Assembly: GCA_021199865.1 (NCBI GenBank)
Contig: JAJQHG010000133.1
Span: 1-8,656, forward strand
Source: Methanosphaera sp.
Lineage (GTDB): Archaea > Methanobacteriota > Methanobacteria > Methanobacteriales > Methanobacteriaceae
Direction: 5' to 3'
Length of the DNA stretch: 8,656 nt
Both the position numbers and the translations under genes were made by a program. This document shows positions 1 to 6,317 of this stretch, piece after piece; within the stretch, counting starts at the first letter, position 1; every line of letters starts with the position of its first letter. The notes beneath the pieces are model-generated. The model did no database searches, was not told where the DNA came from, and was given only the letters and a program-made list of their open reading frames with translations.

Positions 1-145
1 CCAAAAACTAACAACATAAAACACCAAAAGTTTATTTTCCTTAATTGATAATCTACTATTTAAAAAAAAAAAATAGTTACTTATAAATTATAAGATTTTT
101 CAAGGTATTTACACAATTCTAAGTAACATACTTATTAAATCAATA
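1..145. other. AT-rich non-coding left flank
   Basis: No convincing coding frame is present here. The stretch lies downstream of the reductase-like gene that ends at 146 and holds its probable terminator (listed separately). It also contains an 8-bp inverted repeat, GTTACTTA at 76-83 and TAAGTAAC at 120-127, separated by 36 bp; in DNA this AT-rich such a match may be chance. Whatever gene lies further left is outside the window. Confidence 0.6.
62..94 (-). terminator. Probable oligo-T terminator of the reductase-like gene
   Basis: Read on the minus strand, transcription leaving the gene at 146 first meets a near-palindrome (CTTATAA at 80-86 on the plus strand, TTATAAG at 88-94, one base between them) and then a run of twelve T (plus-strand A at 62-73). 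The T run is itself flanked by ACTATTT (55-61) and AAATAGT (71-77). Archaeal RNA polymerase stops mainly at oligo-T tracts without needing a GC-rich hairpin, so the T12 run is the main evidence. The hairpins are all A/T and weak. Position about 50-85 bp past the stop codon fits. Confidence 0.6.
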
Positions 146-928
146 CTACATATTTAAGCTACGTGCTCTTTCTAAACCCGCCCTTAATGAATCATATAAT
201 GAATCACCATTATCTATAGCATTAATAATAGCTTCTGTAACTCCGCCCTTAGTTGAGAAACTTTCAACAAACTCATCCTTATTATTATCGGGAACTAATT
301 GACTAGTTTTTCTTGCAATCTCAACAAAATCTGGAAAATCAGTAGAGAATCGTTCTATATCCCTCCTAGTCTCATCAAGTTCATAGTCAACCCTACAAAA
401 TACGGCGGGTAAGCATCCTGCTACACTAATATAATCCATATCATCCTCACAATCTAGACTATAACAATCAAAGTCTAGTAGATCAAATAACTCCATAGCA
501 ACCTTGTTTTCTGGATAGAATCCAGCTATAGCTCTAGAGTCTCGAATTGTGCTTGGACCTGTTGGTATAACCTTCACAATATTATCTGATCCTGTCTGCT
601 TCTTTATTGTATCAATAGAAATACCTGCCATGAATGATATTACTAATACATCACTATCCAAGTTAAACTCACCAATCTTACTAAATGATTGTGGTGGAAC
701 ACTTAGTATAATAATATCTGAGTTCTCAACAATAGATGCATTACTTCCAATCATGTCAACAAGATTATTATCATATAAGTCACTGAATGTGAATATTGAT
801 CCATTATATGTTAATTCCATGTTATCATAAGGATAACCTTTCTCTAACAGTTTTAGTATTAATGCTTGACCAATGTGTCCTGCACCAATTACTCCAATTT
901 TATTATTAAATAGTTCCTCAATAGTCAT
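146..928 (-). CDS. Pyrroline-5-carboxylate reductase-like NAD(P)-dependent oxidoreductase
   Basis: A 260-residue cytosolic protein of the 6-phosphogluconate-dehydrogenase/ProC type. Residues 11-21 form the Rossmann dinucleotide loop (IGVIGAGHIGQ), followed by the usual second-strand region and DIIILSVPPQ at 71-80, the position where ProC has its V-K/P-P segment. The C-terminal helical part has a STKGGVTEA stretch at 225-233, matching the place of the family's TSPGGTT dimer motif. Length is near that of true ProC (about 260-280). However, the ProC M-P-N segment appears as I-P-T-G-P (121-125) and the C-terminal motif is altered, so it may not reduce pyrroline-5-carboxylate; cofactor and substrate are unknown. 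The ATG start at 928 puts the Rossmann strand at residue 10, as expected. No Shine-Dalgarno site is visible before it, suggesting a leaderless or weakly led message. It is transcribed away from the nre gene and has its own downstream T tract, so it is probably monocistronic. Confidence 0.8.
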   Translation of the reverse strand: MTIEELFNNKIGVIGAGHIGQALILKLLEKGYPYDNMELTYNGSIFTFSDLYDNNLVDMIGSNASIVENSDIIILSVPPQSFSKIGEFNLDSDVLVISFMAGISIDTIKKQTGSDNIVKVIPTGPSTIRDSRAIAGFYPENKVAMELFDLLDFDCYSLDCEDDMDYISVAGCLPAVFCRVDYELDETRRDIERFSTDFPDFVEIARKTSQLVPDNNKDEFVESFSTKGGVTEAIINAIDNGDSLYDSLRAGLERARSLNM

Positions 929-1036
929 GATAAATAATTTCTATCAAGATATTAATAAATATAGAGAAAAATATAAAGAATTACATATTTCATATTAAAG
1001 AATTAATATAATACTATAAAAATAGGAGGTTAACCC
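929..1036. promoter_or_regulatory. Divergent promoter region between the reductase-like gene and nre
   Basis: This AT-rich spacer of 108 bp must hold the promoters of both flanking genes. Plus-strand GAAAAATATAAAG around 965-978 resembles an archaeal BRE plus TATA box for nre, placing a start site near 1000. On the minus strand the same segment reads CTTTATATTTTT, and a second candidate, TATATTTATTAA, lies at about 952-963 and would start transcription near 930, at the reductase ATG. Plus-strand ATTAATATAAT at about 1002-1012 is another possible box. With this base composition several matches arise by chance, so exact boxes are uncertain. Confidence 0.45.
1024..1030 (+). promoter_or_regulatory. 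Strong Shine-Dalgarno site of nre
   Basis: AGGAGGT is an uninterrupted match to the archaeal 16S anti-SD complement, six bases before the ATG at 1037. It fixes the start codon of the nre gene and contrasts with the divergent reductase gene, which has no such site. Confidence 0.85.
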
Positions 1037-2203
1037 ATGCTAGATAGTAAATACAAATACCTTAAGACTCTCACAAAACAGTTATATAACTCTAAATCAA
1101 CAAAAATAGGAAAGGATATTGAGGGAACAACCCCTCCAAGTGTATTTATTGGTAGTTATAATTATCCGAAGGTATATGCTGGACCATTACTTGCACCTAA
1201 CTATGAAGAATCTAGTATAATGGATCAACCAGAAGAATGGGTTAACACCAACACATCACAGGAACAGATAATTGATTATAGATTAAACCTTGTTCGTGGA
1301 AAACAGACTGTAGGGGTGCAAGATCTAGAAAATAACTATGTTGAGAAGCTACAGGAGATATCCATGGCATCAAAATCAATAATGAGTGAAGCCACATTTA
1401 ACAAGAAGCCTGTAGGATTAACACTCAGTAGAGAGAATACACCTCATGGTCCAAGTGGAATACTAAAAAAGTTTGATATAGATAATGCTAAATGGGATCA
1501 TCAACTAGAAAAAGCATACTATGATACTGATCTTAAAGCAGCCAATGCTGTGGAAATACTTCACAAGAAAGATGTGTCATTTACTCAGATCCAGAAAGCA
1601 TTCTCTGTAGGAAGTATGGGTATAAAGGATAACCGTAAACTTGTACCAACACGTTGGTCTATAACAGCAGTAGATACAACAATAGCAGATAAACTATTAG
1701 AACAAGTAAAGTACTATCCACAGGTAGATACCTTCAAGGTATATGAGTATAAGAGTCTTAATACATATTATGCAATTATTGAGATGCCAACACCATGGCA
1801 GTATGAGTGGATGGAGGCATTTATTGGTTCTGGAAGTAAGCCTACAATGATATTCACAGACTATGAACGCTACAAGAAAAAGAAGGAATATTCACGTGTA
1901 GGTGGATGCTATTATACTGCTAAGATGGCTGTACTTGAACAATTAGAGAAGGATAAACAGCAGGCTGGAGTAATAGTATTTAGGGAGTCTAATGCTGATT
2001 ATATACCATTAGGTGTGTTTAATGTACGGGAGAATATTAGGCATGCTATGAGATCAGAACACAAAGAATTTGAAACACTAAGAAATGCTCTTGACTATAT
2101 TGATACAAAACTAGAATTAACAGTGCATGACTTTAGATGTGCAAGTGACCTTCTAGATGAGGTACTAAAAGAAAGACAAACAACACTTGATCAATTCTTT
2201 TAG
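1037..2203 (+). CDS. nreA: Nre-family archaeal DNA repair protein with C-terminal PCNA-binding motif
   Basis: A 388-residue protein of the archaeal Nre family (formerly DUF650/DUF651). The N-terminal domain shows the family segment VFIGSYNYPKVYAGP at 36-50 and LTLSRENTPHGPSG at 128-141. The C-terminal domain shows RVGGCYYTAKMAVLE at 287-301. The last eight residues, QTTLDQFF (381-388), fit the PIP-box pattern Q-x-x-h-x-x-a-a exactly, so the protein should dock on the PCNA sliding clamp. Family knowledge: haloarchaeal NreA works with UvrABC in repair of mitomycin-type DNA damage and depends on its PIP motif; the biochemical activity is not established. From memory, some family members carry an N-terminal Cys-rich zinc-binding segment; this one has no cysteine in its first 100 residues. 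The start is fixed by AGGAGGT at 1024-1030. The stop codon at 2201-2203 lies inside the ribosome binding site of the next gene, so the two form a translationally linked pair. The symbol is by family; class within Nre was not tested. Confidence 0.9.
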   Translation: MLDSKYKYLKTLTKQLYNSKSTKIGKDIEGTTPPSVFIGSYNYPKVYAGPLLAPNYEESSIMDQPEEWVNTNTSQEQIIDYRLNLVRGKQTVGVQDLENNYVEKLQEISMASKSIMSEATFNKKPVGLTLSRENTPHGPSGILKKFDIDNAKWDHQLEKAYYDTDLKAANAVEILHKKDVSFTQIQKAFSVGSMGIKDNRKLVPTRWSITAVDTTIADKLLEQVKYYPQVDTFKVYEYKSLNTYYAIIEMPTPWQYEWMEAFIGSGSKPTMIFTDYERYKKKKEYSRVGGCYYTAKMAVLEQLEKDKQQAGVIVFRESNADYIPLGVFNVRENIRHAMRSEHKEFETLRNALDYIDTKLELTVHDFRCASDLLDEVLKERQTTLDQFF

Positions 2204-2210
2204 GAGTGAT
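2202..2210 (+). promoter_or_regulatory. Ribosome binding site overlapping the nre stop; selects a TTG start
   Basis: AGGAGTGAT differs from the ideal AGGAGGTGAT by one missing G. Its first two bases are the last two of the nre TAG stop. The TTG at 2215 lies four bases past the full match and eight past AGGAG, good archaeal spacing. The in-frame GTG at 2206 lies within the site itself and cannot be initiated from it. Confidence 0.7.
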
Positions 2211-2214
2211 AGTA

Positions 2215-3213
2215 TTGTTAGAAATAGAGTATAAGAAGAAGAGTGCTGATGTAGTTGATGCTATGACTAATAGTCTAAGAGATGATCATGATTATTATAG
2301 TGAGGCTATAGGAGAGATTAATAAGTTAGTTGCATCTGATGAGATACACATAGTAAATAGTGCTAATAGTGCTATATTAACTGTTATGGAGGCTGTATGT
2401 GATCCTATACTTATTCCTGATATGGGTGGATGGAATGGTGTTCAAAGATCATGTGATGTACTAAATAAAGAAGTCATAGAATTCAAAACTGATAAAGGCA
2501 TGATAAATATTGAAGAACTGGATGAATATCTTAAAAGTAACACTGTTAACTCATTATATATTACATCACTAATAGGATATAATGCAAGTCACAAAATAGA
2601 TGAAATATCCAGGTTATGTAATCTACATGAAGTAACACTTATTATTGATATTTCACCAACAATAGGTGATAGTAACATATCAAATAAATATGGAGACATC
2701 CAAATAGCCTCAACAGGTAGCCCAAAGATCATTAACATAGAAAATGGTGGATTCATAGTAAATATAACCAGAAAAGTAGAATTAAATAAGCACCTACTAA
2801 AAACATTCAAGGCTGATAATACAACCTGTGCTGGAATTAGTGTAGAAATAGAAAAAGCTGGAAGAATACTGGAAGACACAAGACATGCTACAACATATCT
2901 TCGAGAAAAACTACTCAAATCACTAGAGAATGATAACCTCCATAACATTGTATATGATGATGAGAACGGATTAAATATTATAATAACAGCTCCAAGTAAA
3001 AAGAAAGCTAAAACATTAGCATATAAAATAAGAAGCCAAATAAATGTTAGTGGTAATCATAGTATAATAACAACTACTCCTAACTATAATAGACTAAAAA
3101 TACCTGGAATTGTGGTTGAAGTTAAAAATATTAATACATCTAGCATAACTATGAGCCTGCTAGATCAACTATGTGATATTATAATAAGTTCTATAAAAGA
3201 AGTGGGAGAATAG
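2215..3213 (+). CDS. Uncharacterised fold-type-I PLP-dependent enzyme (aminotransferase/desulfurase-like)
   Basis: A protein of 332 residues from the chosen TTG start (three more if the GTG at 2206 were used). It shows the layout of fold-type-I PLP enzymes: VNSANSAILTVMEAV (about 47-61), the cofactor phosphate-binding region; LYITSLIGYNA and LIIDISPTIGD (about 115-152), where the Asp at 145 should pair with the pyridine nitrogen; and ASTGSPKIINIENGG (165-179), where Lys171 is the expected Schiff-base lysine. This last segment resembles the S-x-x-K...GEGG stretch of DegT-type enzymes, but the protein is shorter than most DegT, class V or SepCysS members and I cannot assign a subfamily or substrate. 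It directly follows nre and shares its message. That makes a co-regulated role plausible but does not show a repair function. The alternative is a small-molecule aminotransferase or lyase that merely shares the transcript. No transmembrane or secretion signal is seen. Confidence 0.72.
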   Translation: MLEIEYKKKSADVVDAMTNSLRDDHDYYSEAIGEINKLVASDEIHIVNSANSAILTVMEAVCDPILIPDMGGWNGVQRSCDVLNKEVIEFKTDKGMINIEELDEYLKSNTVNSLYITSLIGYNASHKIDEISRLCNLHEVTLIIDISPTIGDSNISNKYGDIQIASTGSPKIINIENGGFIVNITRKVELNKHLLKTFKADNTTCAGISVEIEKAGRILEDTRHATTYLREKLLKSLENDNLHNIVYDDENGLNIIITAPSKKKAKTLAYKIRSQINVSGNHSIITTTPNYNRLKIPGIVVEVKNINTSSITMSLLDQLCDIIISSIKEVGE

Positions 3214-3227
3214 GTTTTAAGAGGCGA
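3214..3227. other. 14-bp convergent junction
   Basis: The PLP gene (plus strand) and cgi121 (minus strand) stop 14 bp apart. The junction holds only one T4 run on the plus strand and no hairpin. Transcripts from the two sides must therefore end inside the opposing gene or overlap at their 3' ends. Confidence 0.6.
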
Positions 3228-3746
3228 TTATGTTTTAATAGATAGAAGAGCTATCTTCTCACATAGTAAATCTATGATGTTATCATCATCCCCCAGATCA
3301 TAGGTCTTAATTATCTCATCTTTATCATATTCTTCTAGTAGACTATCATCACGGCTTGTTAATAGTTGTTCTGTTTTGGTAATCTGTTCAGAGCTACATT
3401 CAATGTATAGTACTGTGATGTTTCCACTATTTTTTATTCCTAGCATGTTTAGTGCTACATTTATCTGTTTTTGTCCTGATAGTCGTACACAGACTTCTAA
3501 TCCCTTATCATTTGCAAAGTTATTGCCTTGATTAAATGAGGTAATTGCATGTGCAATTGCCTGTTTAAGATGAGTTTCTCCTGCTATATGATCTGTGTAT
3601 AATAATTGTATGATTGAGTTTTCCTTCATATGGGTAATGGAGTCTATTTTCTTTAGAAACTTAGGAATATCATCAACATCCACATTCTTATATGAGTGAA
3701 CATGGATATCATAGTTATCTAGTATTTCTTCTTGTAAGTCACTCAT
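3228..3746 (-). CDS. cgi121: KEOPS complex subunit Cgi121
   Basis: A 172-residue protein recognised as Cgi121 (homologue of human TPRKB), a subunit of the archaeal/eukaryal KEOPS complex with Kae1, Bud32 and Pcc1 that makes N6-threonylcarbamoyladenosine at tRNA position 37. The family core is clear: HIAGETHLKQAIAHAI at 53-68 and LEVCVRLSGQKQINVAL at 83-99, the latter being the family's E-x-L-x-x-x-S/A-G-x-R/K-Q-I segment. The C-terminal helix LCEKIALLSIKT (161-172) matches the conserved tail that, in the Methanocaldococcus protein, helps bind the tRNA 3' CCA end. The N-terminal 45 residues are variable and somewhat long for the family. The start at 3746 follows AGGAAATGA (3751-3759), a ribosome binding site lying over the cimA stop codon four bases upstream. 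It is the last gene of the five-gene minus-strand operon. Kae1-Bud32 and Pcc1 are not in this window. Confidence 0.9.
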   Translation of the reverse strand: MSDLQEEILDNYDIHVHSYKNVDVDDIPKFLKKIDSITHMKENSIIQLLYTDHIAGETHLKQAIAHAITSFNQGNNFANDKGLEVCVRLSGQKQINVALNMLGIKNSGNITVLYIECSSEQITKTEQLLTSRDDSLLEEYDKDEIIKTYDLGDDDNIIDLLCEKIALLSIKT

Positions 3747-3750
3747 GGAA

Positions 3751-5238
3751 TCATTTCCTGTTCTTATCTGTTAGAATCTTATTTACTCCCTTAAGATACG
3801 CTTCTACACTAGCCATTATAATATCTGGTTCTGTGCTTCTAGCAGTTATGATCTCATCATCATGTTTTAGTTTAACTAGTACATCAATTAGAGCATCTGT
3901 TCCACCAGTTATTGCATCTACATGATATTCTTCTAGTGATATGTCTGCAACATCCTCTATACTTTTACGTATTGCTTCTATTACTGCATCTACTGGTCCA
4001 ACACCTACACCTGCAGCTATCTTCTCTTCATCATCAATATTAACCTTTACTGATGCTGTTGGTGTAACCCTATTTCCTGATACAGTAGTATACTCCTCTA
4101 GTACTAAGGAATCCTCTGGGTTAATGTGTAGAATATCATCTGTTACTGCTTGTAGATCAACATCAGTCACTGTTTTTCCCATATCAGATAATGACTTGAT
4201 ACGTGCAAATATACGGTTTAATTCTTCATCTGTTACCTCTGTATTTGTCTCCTTAATCTTTTCATGTATCACATGCTTTCCTACATGCTTTCCTAGGATG
4301 AATCTTCTTCTGTGTCCAACAGTCTCAGGCTTTATTGGTTCATATGTTTCTGACTTCTTTAGTACTCCATCAGCATGTATACCTGATTCATGTGCAAATG
4401 CATTTTCACCAACAATTGCCTTATTTGATTGTAGGTTAACACCAGATATCCTCTCTACTAATTGTGATGTTTCATAGAATAGTTCTGTGTTTATGTTTGT
4501 TTTTACATTATATAGTGATTCTAGTGACATTACTAGTTCTTCACATGAAGTGTTACCTGCACGTTCTCCTAATCCATTTATTGTTACATGTGCCTGTTTT
4601 GCTCCAGCTTTTAGTGCCATTAAGGTGTTTGCAACAGCTAACCCGAAGTCATTATGACAGTGTACACTTAGTGGTCTTGATAGTTTTGAGAGTTGATGAT
4701 AGAAGTCATATGCTTTATCTGGTGTTAGTATTCCTACTGTGTCACATGCACATATTCTGTCAGCTCCTGCATCTATACATAGATTATATAGGTGTTCAAG
4801 ATCAGATATCTCTGTTCTAGTTGCATCCTCTGTTGATAATTCTACTATTAATCCATGATCCTTCGCATATTCTGTAGCATTAACTGCCATTTCTTCTACT
4901 TGAGGTCTAGTCTTTCGTAGTTTATAGTCAATATGTAGATCAGATGATGGAATTACTAGGTGGATACTATCAACATCACATTCTATTGCTGTATCAATAT
5001 CAACAGCTAGTGGACGAGCAAAGCTACAGATTTCTGCATCAAGATTATTCTCTGTTATCAACTTAATACTCTTCTGTTCATCCTTTGATGTTATTGCAGA
5101 ACCTGCCTCTATAATATCAACACCTAACTTATCAAGAGTCTGTGCTATTCTAAGCTTCTCATTAGATGTTATTAATACTCCAGGGGTTTGTTCACCATCC
5201 CTTAGTGTTGTATCTAATATCTTTAGATCATCAAACAT
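3751..5238 (-). CDS. cimA: (R)-citramalate synthase (2-isopropylmalate synthase family)
   Basis: A 495-residue enzyme of the DRE-TIM metallolyase family that condenses acetyl-CoA with a 2-oxo acid. Residues 9-20 hold DTTLRDGEQTPG, with catalytic Arg13 and metal ligand Asp14; the H-x-H metal ligands are His193 and His195 (HCHNDFG), and the fourth is expected at Asn229 in NGLGERAGN. The TIM barrel ends near residue 270, a linker carries NAFAHESGIHADG (279-291), and residues about 375-490 form the LeuA-type regulatory domain used for feedback control. This domain argues against homocitrate synthase AksA, which is about 100 residues shorter. I favour CimA (pyruvate to citramalate, first step of the threonine-independent isoleucine route of methanogens) over LeuA because EAGSAITSK (44-52) and YKLRKT (105-110) match my recollection of the Methanocaldococcus CimA rather than its LeuA; this was not aligned. 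The ATG at 5238 follows AGGTGATT (5241-5248), which overlaps the stop codon of the upstream methyltransferase gene. Confidence 0.78.
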   Translation of the reverse strand: MFDDLKILDTTLRDGEQTPGVLITSNEKLRIAQTLDKLGVDIIEAGSAITSKDEQKSIKLITENNLDAEICSFARPLAVDIDTAIECDVDSIHLVIPSSDLHIDYKLRKTRPQVEEMAVNATEYAKDHGLIVELSTEDATRTEISDLEHLYNLCIDAGADRICACDTVGILTPDKAYDFYHQLSKLSRPLSVHCHNDFGLAVANTLMALKAGAKQAHVTINGLGERAGNTSCEELVMSLESLYNVKTNINTELFYETSQLVERISGVNLQSNKAIVGENAFAHESGIHADGVLKKSETYEPIKPETVGHRRRFILGKHVGKHVIHEKIKETNTEVTDEELNRIFARIKSLSDMGKTVTDVDLQAVTDDILHINPEDSLVLEEYTTVSGNRVTPTASVKVNIDDEEKIAAGVGVGPVDAVIEAIRKSIEDVADISLEEYHVDAITGGTDALIDVLVKLKHDDEIITARSTEPDIIMASVEAYLKGVNKILTDKNRK

Positions 5239-5240
5239 AC

Positions 5241-5248
5241 AATCACCT
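5241..5248 (-). promoter_or_regulatory. Ribosome binding site of cimA overlapping the upstream stop codon
   Basis: On the minus strand AGGTGATT matches the 3' part of the ideal AGGAGGTGAT, and its first two bases belong to the TAG stop (5247-5249) of the methyltransferase gene. It ends two bases before the ATG at 5238 (five from AGGTG). This arrangement suggests reinitiation or coupling between the two genes. Confidence 0.65.
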
Positions 5249-6317
5249 ACTTTTTATATAAAACTGTTATTATACGAGTTAAACTCTTATGCATTCTTAT
5301 ACCATGTTGTTGTTCTATCACAAGGGGCGTATCCTCTACTACTTCTGATAAGTCTATGTAGTGTGGTGATGCCATACATATAAATCCATCATCCTTAATA
5401 TTATCTGCAATATTAATTAATGCTTCATGATAGAGTTGACATGTATCATCTCCACCAAGTGTTGTTGATATACCATATGGTGGATCCATTGCAACAGCAT
5501 CCACTGGAGTATCTAAGTGTATCTTACGTACATCCTCCCACATTATATTAAAATCTTCAAAGCCTTCATGTGCAAGGTTAAGCTTTGTTCCCTCATACAT
5601 CTGCTTTTCTATATCTGAACCTATAAGCTTAGTACCAAGATGTCCTGCCTCAATTAGTATTCCACCTGTTCCACAAAATGGATCTAATACAACATCACCC
5701 CTATGTACTCTTGCAAGATTAGCCATGCATAGTGCTAGCTTTGGACTCATAGACCCTGGATGGAAGTAGGGTCTCTTATGTGGCTTATTATCAAAGAAGT
5801 GTTTCTTATCCTGCTCTACTACTAGATTTGTGATAAATACCTGATTATATCCTACAACACGAGACTCATTATACTCATTAGTCTCTATTACAGGATCAGT
5901 AAATACTAATTTAATAGTGTATTCAGGGTTATCTAGTAATACTTTTACATGTGAAGATTCCTTGATATATCCACCTATATGGTACTCTATACCATCCTTA
6001 TCCACATCTCCATTACCCATACGTTTAACACGTACCTTGAATGAACCGGATATTATATCATCCCAGTTAATTTCCTCTACATCTGACCTTAAATTATCTG
6101 GTGTTGATTTAGAGATAGTTTCTAATATTTCATGTGTATATCCTAAGTGGCTTCCAAGATCCACTATATCCTCCTGGACTGCATCAACTTCTAGTTGTAT
6201 GATTCCAGGATACTCTTCAAGTATATTATAATTAATACCAAGTATCTCTAGTCTTGCTAATAATTCTGCTTTTGGTAGTGTTTCATTCTCCTGTGATAAT
6301 ATTACTGTGATTTCCAT
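5247..6317 (-). CDS. trmG10: tRNA (guanine(10)-N2)-dimethyltransferase, THUMP type
   Basis: A 356-residue S-adenosylmethionine-dependent RNA methyltransferase of the archaeal Trm-G10 family. The N-terminal half (about 1-165) is a ferredoxin-like plus THUMP RNA-binding module. The Rossmann methyltransferase domain follows: RPYFHPGSMSPKLALCMANL at 182-201 leads into SAM motif I VVLDPFCGTGGILIEA (209-224), an acidic SDIEKQ segment (234-239), and motif IV DPPYG (278-282). The D/N-P-P-Y/F tetrad is typical of amino-group methylation on guanine or adenine. Known members methylate the exocyclic N2 of G10 in tRNA to m2G or m2,2G. Length is that expected for a complete protein. The ATG at 6317 lies inside the end of the upstream reductase gene (16-bp overlap, different frame), with AAGGAG at 6330-6335 as ribosome binding site at a rather long 12-base spacing. 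Placement with cgi121 in one operon joins two tRNA-modification functions. Confidence 0.9.
   Translation of the reverse strand: MEITVILSQENETLPKAELLARLEILGINYNILEEYPGIIQLEVDAVQEDIVDLGSHLGYTHEILETISKSTPDNLRSDVEEINWDDIISGSFKVRVKRMGNGDVDKDGIEYHIGGYIKESSHVKVLLDNPEYTIKLVFTDPVIETNEYNESRVVGYNQVFITNLVVEQDKKHFFDNKPHKRPYFHPGSMSPKLALCMANLARVHRGDVVLDPFCGTGGILIEAGHLGTKLIGSDIEKQMYEGTKLNLAHEGFEDFNIMWEDVRKIHLDTPVDAVAMDPPYGISTTLGGDDTCQLYHEALINIADNIKDDGFICMASPHYIDLSEVVEDTPLVIEQQHGIRMHKSLTRIITVLYKK

Noticed and set aside
76..127. tRNA-like or structured RNA fold in the left flank, prompted by the 8-bp inverted repeat.
   Set aside because: The stems are only A/T-rich and short, with no cloverleaf, conserved T-loop or GC content typical of stable RNAs in AT-rich archaea.
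2206..2208. GTG as start of the PLP enzyme gene.
   Set aside because: The codon is part of the AGGAGTGAT ribosome binding site; TTG at 2215 has correct spacing.
2589..2948. Minus-strand open frame of 119 codons opposite the PLP enzyme.
   Set aside because: It overlaps the active-site region of a clear PLP-fold protein and has no own start signal or domain.
3941..4477. Plus-strand open frame of 178 codons opposite cimA.
   Set aside because: The opposite strand encodes a full-length enzyme with intact catalytic motifs. The antisense product is Ser/Thr-rich without any recognisable domain.
4464..4820. Plus-strand Leu/His-rich open frame of 118 codons opposite cimA.
   Set aside because: It is a shadow of the cimA barrel region with biased composition and no initiation signal.
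3751..5238. Homocitrate synthase AksA (coenzyme B pathway) as identity of the citramalate synthase gene.
   Set aside because: AksA lacks the C-terminal LeuA-type regulatory domain present here at about residues 375-490, and is about 100 residues shorter.
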